A stretch of DNA of 64,000 bases from an uncultured Opitutales bacterium (GTDB taxonomy: Bacteria; Verrucomicrobiota; Verrucomicrobiia; Opitutales; Intestinicryptomonadaceae), in contig CAKTTC010000006.1 in the NCBI GenBank assembly GCA_934613645.1, positions 88,497 through 152,496 on the forward strand. The letters run 5' to 3'. The notes under the pieces are model-generated. The model was not told the DNA's origin, searched no databases, and saw only the letters and a list, made by a program, of their open reading frames with translations. The translations under genes and the position numbers were made by a program. Of this stretch, positions 60,201 through 64,000 are shown one piece after another (the first letter of the stretch is position 1; every line of letters begins with the position of its first letter).

Positions 60201-62417
60201 ATGTTTTCGTCAAAAAATAAAAAGCCGCTGCTGAAATGCTGGCGCGCCCACGAAATAAAGGGGCGCATAAGAATTTGCTGCCGCGCGATACGCTATCTTG
60301 AAAGCGACGCGCAGCACCTGCTTTCGCATATCGAGAGCTTGGAGGGGATAAAAAAGGCGCGCATAAACGCAAAGGCGTCGTCGGTGATTCTGAATTTCGA
60401 CGGCACCAAAACCACTGCCGACGAACTTGTGGCGTCGGTTGAGGAAATAGTTGCGGCGCACTCGCTAAGCGCGCTGCAAAAAGAGCGCGAAGAGCAGAAC
60501 AGGCTTGCCGTTGCCGACCGCGACCTGCACGAAGAAACGCTTTCAACGCTAATAGGCAGAAGCGTTGCCGCGGCGGGAATGCTGGCGGTCTCCTGGCTGT
60601 TGCCGAGCGGCGCGCCCCCCACAATGTTCGGCAGACTGTTCGGTTTTCCTGGGGTTGGCGCAATGTCTCTTGCGCTGCCGCTATTCAGAAGCGGGTGGCG
60701 CGCGCTGAAAACTTCAATGCTGCCAAATGCCGACTCGCTCAGCGCGTTGGCGGTGCTTTCAAGCGTCCTTACGGGGCGCGCCTCGAGCGCGTTGACAGTC
60801 CTTTTCCTCCACGACTTGGCGGAGTCGATGACAGTCTACACAATGAACCGCACGCGCGGGGCAATCCGCGATATGCTGTCGGTTGAAAACGAAACAGTGT
60901 GGCACCCGCTCGGCAACAAGCTCGGCGCGCCGCTCGAAAAAATCGGGGCGTCAGACCTCCGCGAAAAAGACCTGTTCGTAGTCCACACGGGCGAAAAAAT
61001 CTGCGCCGACGCCTCTATTATCTCGGGGCGCGCGGTAATCAACCAAGCCCCGATTACGGGCGAATTCGAACCCGTCTCGCGAGCAGCCGGCGAAAAAGTC
61101 TACGCGGGCACGCTCGTTGTAGACGGCACAATAACCTGCGTTGTCGAGCGCGTCGGCGAAGAAACGACAGTTTCGAAAATCATCAAAATGGTCGAGAACG
61201 CGGGCAGTAAAAAAGCCGCCGTCCAGACCTACGCCGACAGGTTTTCGAGCGCGCTCGTTCCGCTGAACCTCGGCTTGGCGGCTTTGGTATACGCCCTCAC
61301 GCGCGATGCAAACCGCGCGCTGAATATGCTTATTATTGACTACTCCTGCGGCATAAAACTTTCAACGGCAACGGCGTTGTCGGCGGCAATAAATACCGCG
61401 GCAAAGCAGGGCGTGCTGATAAAGGGCAGCAGCGTGATTGAGTCAATGAGCAATACCGACACGCTCATTCTCGACAAAACGGGCACTCTTACCGAGGGCA
61501 AACCCTGCGTTGAAAGCGTTGTTGCGGGCGAAAAGTTCTCCGCCCCGCAGGTAATTTCATACGCGGCGGCGGCGGAAGAAACGTCGAAACACCCGATGGC
61601 GGCGGCAATTCTCGCGCGCGCAAAGCGCGACGCAATCACGATTCCGCAACACGGCGATGTCAATACGGTCGTCGGGCGCGGCGTCTTCACAAATATCGGC
61701 GAAGACAAAATTTTGGTGGGCAGCAAGCGTTTCCTCAACGAAAGCGGAATCCATACGCACCCCATGCGCGATCAGGCCTCGACACTCTTCGCCAAGGGCG
61801 AAAGCGTAGTGTTTGTCGCAAAAGACGCCGAACTTGCGGGGCTTATCGGCATAAAAGACCCCCTTCGCGAAAATATGAAAAAGGCTCTCAACCGCCTGCG
61901 CAATATGGGCGTTGACGACGTTGTTCTGCTTACGGGAGACCTCGAACAGCAGGCCGATGTTGTTGCGCGCCGCTTGGGAGTTGACAGCTACGAATACGAG
62001 CTCCTGCCCGAAGACAAGGCGAAGACCGTTCTCAGAATGCAGTCGCGCGGCAACAAGGTTGTTATGGTCGGCGACGGAATCAACGACGCCCCCGCCCTCG
62101 CCTACGCCGACGTGGGAATTGCAATCGGCAAAACGCGAACCGACGTTGCAATGGAGGCCGCCGACATCACCATTGCGGGCGACAACGCCCTTATGCTCCC
62201 CGGAGTCTACGGACTTTCGCAATACACAATGGATATTGTCCGCCAAAACTTCCTCGCCTCGGTGGGGATAAACACGCTCGGCTTGGTGCTCGGCGGGTTG
62301 GGCGCAATACCGGTTATTTTCGGCGCGGTGCTGCACAACGCTTCAACAATTTTGGTTGTCGGCAATTCGTTGAGAATCCTGTTTTACGATATGGACAAAC
62401 CTTTGAAAATCAAATAA
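60201..62417 (+). CDS. P1B-type ATPase with atypical SCGIK transmembrane motif
   Basis: 738 residues. An N-terminal HMA-like domain (HEIKGRIRICC, then IKKARINAKASSVILNFDG) lacks CxxC. Core motifs are PITGEFEPV, the phosphorylated Asp in LILDKTGTLTEGKP near residue 430, the P1B signature ETSKHPMAAA near 460, and VGDGINDAPALAYADVGIAIG near 620. In the transport helix, the usual CPC is replaced by IDYSCGIKLSTATALS. Substrate metal is unknown. ATPases with this kind of motif and linked HMA_2 domains form a recognisable subgroup of metal exporters, but specificity cannot be read here. Confidence 0.88.
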   Translation: MFSSKNKKPLLKCWRAHEIKGRIRICCRAIRYLESDAQHLLSHIESLEGIKKARINAKASSVILNFDGTKTTADELVASVEEIVAAHSLSALQKEREEQNRLAVADRDLHEETLSTLIGRSVAAAGMLAVSWLLPSGAPPTMFGRLFGFPGVGAMSLALPLFRSGWRALKTSMLPNADSLSALAVLSSVLTGRASSALTVLFLHDLAESMTVYTMNRTRGAIRDMLSVENETVWHPLGNKLGAPLEKIGASDLREKDLFVVHTGEKICADASIISGRAVINQAPITGEFEPVSRAAGEKVYAGTLVVDGTITCVVERVGEETTVSKIIKMVENAGSKKAAVQTYADRFSSALVPLNLGLAALVYALTRDANRALNMLIIDYSCGIKLSTATALSAAINTAAKQGVLIKGSSVIESMSNTDTLILDKTGTLTEGKPCVESVVAGEKFSAPQVISYAAAAEETSKHPMAAAILARAKRDAITIPQHGDVNTVVGRGVFTNIGEDKILVGSKRFLNESGIHTHPMRDQASTLFAKGESVVFVAKDAELAGLIGIKDPLRENMKKALNRLRNMGVDDVVLLTGDLEQQADVVARRLGVDSYEYELLPEDKAKTVLRMQSRGNKVVMVGDGINDAPALAYADVGIAIGKTRTDVAMEAADITIAGDNALMLPGVYGLSQYTMDIVRQNFLASVGINTLGLVLGGLGAIPVIFGAVLHNASTILVVGNSLRILFYDMDKPLKIK

Positions 62418-62441
62418 CCAAACCTAAAAAAAAGGAAAAAT

Positions 62442-62780
62442 ATGCCTATAACAAAAGATCATATTCTTGGTGTGGCAGTTGGCGTGGGCGTCGCAGCCGC
62501 CGGATACTACCTGTATAAAAAGAATCAGGACAAGATTGACGAAATCCTGCGCTCGCACGGAATGGATATTCCCGTGAACGAAAACAAGCCGCTTGAGTCG
62601 ATGTCGATTGAAGAACTTGCAATGTTCAAGGAACAAATCGAAGATATGATTGCCGAACGCGAACTTTCCGCGCAGGAACAGCCCAAGGCAGAAGACGAAA
62701 AGCCCGCCAAGAAATCGGGTAAACGCCGCCGCGCAAGAAAAGCCAAGGCAGTTGCCGAACCCGAACAGGTTCAGGCGTAA
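62442..62780 (+). CDS. Small membrane protein with charged tail
   Basis: 112 residues. A glycine/alanine-rich transmembrane helix (GVAVGVGVAAAGYYLYKK, residues 10-27) is followed by an acidic helix and a Lys/Arg-rich tail (KKSGKRRRARKAK). No domain is recognised. It lies 25 bases after the ATPase with an AAAGGAAAA ribosome binding site. Small proteins of this shape accompany HMA_2-linked ATPases, so it may be a subunit. Confidence 0.65.
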   Translation: MPITKDHILGVAVGVGVAAAGYYLYKKNQDKIDEILRSHGMDIPVNENKPLESMSIEELAMFKEQIEDMIAERELSAQEQPKAEDEKPAKKSGKRRRARKAKAVAEPEQVQA

Positions 62781-62813
62781 AACGCTGTAGGCATCGGTAG
62801 AATTTAAACACGC

Positions 62814-62841
62814 AAACCGCCGCGCAATCGGCGGTTTTTTT
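62814..62841 (+). terminator. Rho-independent terminator
   Basis: AAACCGCC / GGCGGTTT with a GCGCAATC-type loop, followed by a T-run. It closes the ATPase operon. Confidence 0.88.
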
Positions 62842-62934
62842 GCGCAAAAATAAAGCCGCCCGTGCACGGAATGCGTTCGCCCGCGTGATGATTTTTCTTG
62901 CAATGGGAAGAATCACAAACAAGAATTGTGACGT

Positions 62935-63792
62935 ATGAAAGCATTTGGTATCAAAAAAATAGGAATTGCAGTATTCACATTGGTTTCAATGTTTTGCGCA
63001 GCGGCAAACGCGCAGCAGACTTTGTATATAACCGCACACAGGGGCGAACCGAAAATCGCCCCGCAAAACACGGCTGAAGGCATAAAGCTGGCGTTCGAGC
63101 TTGGGGCACAAATGATTGAAACGGATTTCCACCTCACAAAAGACGGCACAATGTTGTGCATGCACGCGCAAATTGACCTCAAAAGCGTCTGGAACATAGA
63201 CAAAAAGCCAGTAGACATGACACTTGACGACATTTTTTCAAGCAAGCTTGCAAACCCCGAAAAGTTCGACAAAAAATACGCGAACTGCCGAATCCCCACT
63301 ATCGACGAAGTTTTTGCGGCTATCCCCAAAGACAAATTTGCCGAAATAGAAATCAAATATTACGGCAAAACTTTCGCCGACAAAATCGACGCCGCGCGCA
63401 AGAAGGCGGGGCTTTCCACAAAAAATCTGATGATCACTTCGTCCCACGATTCATTCCTAAAGGATTTCAAAGCGAAATATCCCGAATACGAAATGCAGCT
63501 TGTTTGCATTATGCCGAGAAAAAAGGGAGTTCCCAACCCGACTCCCGAGGAAATTATAAAACGCCTGAAAAATGCGGGCGCAAGCAAAGTGGCAATAGGA
63601 AACTATAAAGCAATAGACGCCGCCTATGTAAAAAAGCTCAAGGACGCGGGCTATATGGTCGGTGTTTGGCAGGTAAATACAGTCTCCGAACTTTTATACG
63701 CCATTGAATTGGGTGTTGACAAAATTTATTCCGACAGAGCATCGGCAATCAGAAAAGAATACGAACTGATAAAAAATACAACGCTAAAATAA
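62935..63792 (+). CDS. Secreted glycerophosphodiester phosphodiesterase
   Basis: 285 residues. A signal peptide ends near ANAQ (residue 26). GDPD motifs follow: ITAHRGEPKIAPQNT near residue 32, METDFHLTKDG near 60 with the metal-binding Glu and Asp, catalytic His in LCMHAQIDL near 78, and the metal Glu in AEIEIKYYG near 140. Two usual residues differ: PENT is PQNT and HD is HA. It would cleave glycerophosphodiesters in the periplasm. After it, 63793-63930 shows no gene. Confidence 0.86.
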   Translation: MKAFGIKKIGIAVFTLVSMFCAAANAQQTLYITAHRGEPKIAPQNTAEGIKLAFELGAQMIETDFHLTKDGTMLCMHAQIDLKSVWNIDKKPVDMTLDDIFSSKLANPEKFDKKYANCRIPTIDEVFAAIPKDKFAEIEIKYYGKTFADKIDAARKKAGLSTKNLMITSSHDSFLKDFKAKYPEYEMQLVCIMPRKKGVPNPTPEEIIKRLKNAGASKVAIGNYKAIDAAYVKKLKDAGYMVGVWQVNTVSELLYAIELGVDKIYSDRASAIRKEYELIKNTTLK

Positions 63793-63932
63793 AAACTACA
63801 AGCAAAACAAAATCAAGCCATAGCTACTACTGTTCAATATGGGAAAAAATCTGAAAGGCAACTTAGTGATTTAGCAGCGAAAATAGTTGCAGAGTGAGTG
63901 AGTGATAAAAGACTTGCGTATATAAACAGGAA

Positions 63933-63961
63933 GAGCCCGTTAGCTTGGAGCTAACGGGCTC
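63933..63961 (-). terminator. Hairpin downstream of the 5S rRNA gene
   Basis: A perfect 13-base stem GAGCCCGTTAGCT / AGCTAACGGGCTC around TGG lies just past the 3' end of the 5S rRNA on the minus strand. The following minus-strand sequence TTCCTGTTTATA is modestly T-rich. It probably terminates the rRNA operon. Confidence 0.75.
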
Positions 63962-63967
63962 ATAATA

Positions 63968-64000
63968 CTGGCAACAACCTACTCTCGCACAACAGCGGGG
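63968..64000 (-). rRNA. rrf: 5S rRNA, 3' end only
   Basis: The minus strand reads TGCGAGAGTAGGTTGTTGCC near its end, the conserved 3' segment of bacterial 5S rRNA. The rest of the gene, and presumably the 23S and 16S genes, lies beyond the right edge. Confidence 0.85.

Overview
The window looks like a chromosome segment of a PVC-group bacterium, most likely Verrucomicrobiota of the Opitutae or a gut relative. Supporting signs are a type III glutamine synthetase, LL-diaminopimelate aminotransferase (DapL), many secreted carbohydrate-active proteins, Tat-exported Gfo/Idh oxidoreductases, a DUF4832-like lipoprotein and a GH78-like hydrolase. This is inference from gene content, because no complete rRNA is present. 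Ribosome binding sites are uneven: some genes have clear AGGA-type sites and many have none.

Left arm (1-15.8 kb): a partial zinc alcohol dehydrogenase; meso-diaminopimelate dehydrogenase; carB-carA, where the CarA glutaminase triad is lost; a secreted beta-helix protein; and an Rrf2 regulator. A 1.1-kb gene-free hairpin array follows, then a sulfur block on the minus strand (outer-membrane protein, metY, esterase, cysK). That block is preceded by a short ORF encoding a cysteine-rich peptide, a candidate cysteine attenuator.

Nitrogen island (15.8-31.5 kb): a divergent promoter region drives glnK-amtB-glnN-dapL-dapF leftward and nadE rightward. gltB-gltD and a NifA/NtrC-type sigma-54 activator follow. 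Three GG-N10-GC sigma-54 promoters and tandem copies of the palindrome CTACAATTTTGTAG, placed like enhancer sites, suggest an autoregulated nitrogen regulon. One further copy lies upstream of carB. DapF has lost both catalytic cysteines and PII lacks the uridylylated tyrosine.

Centre (31.5-45.5 kb): deoxyribonucleotidase, thiol peroxidase, a debranching-type GH13 enzyme, an FtsB-like protein, a Tat Gfo/Idh enzyme, RuvC, a sugar nucleotidyltransferase, secreted proteins, a GH78-like hydrolase and a CBS-containing family II pyrophosphatase.

Sugar-acid region (45.7-59 kb): kdgK-eda, then Gfo-Gfo-Nramp-like transporter-uxuB-uxuA, together covering fructuronate to pyruvate plus glyceraldehyde 3-phosphate. 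It is flanked by decaying genes: a DUF5696-type hydrolase with a stop after its signal peptide, a truncated FAD oxidoreductase and an unidentified remnant.

Right end (59-64 kb): two HMA-like proteins, a P1B-type ATPase with a non-CPC motif and a small membrane protein form a probable metal transport operon. A glycerophosphodiesterase follows, then the 3' end of a 5S rRNA whose operon lies beyond the window. A family of hairpin repeats with variable, compensated stems fills most of the longer gene-free stretches.
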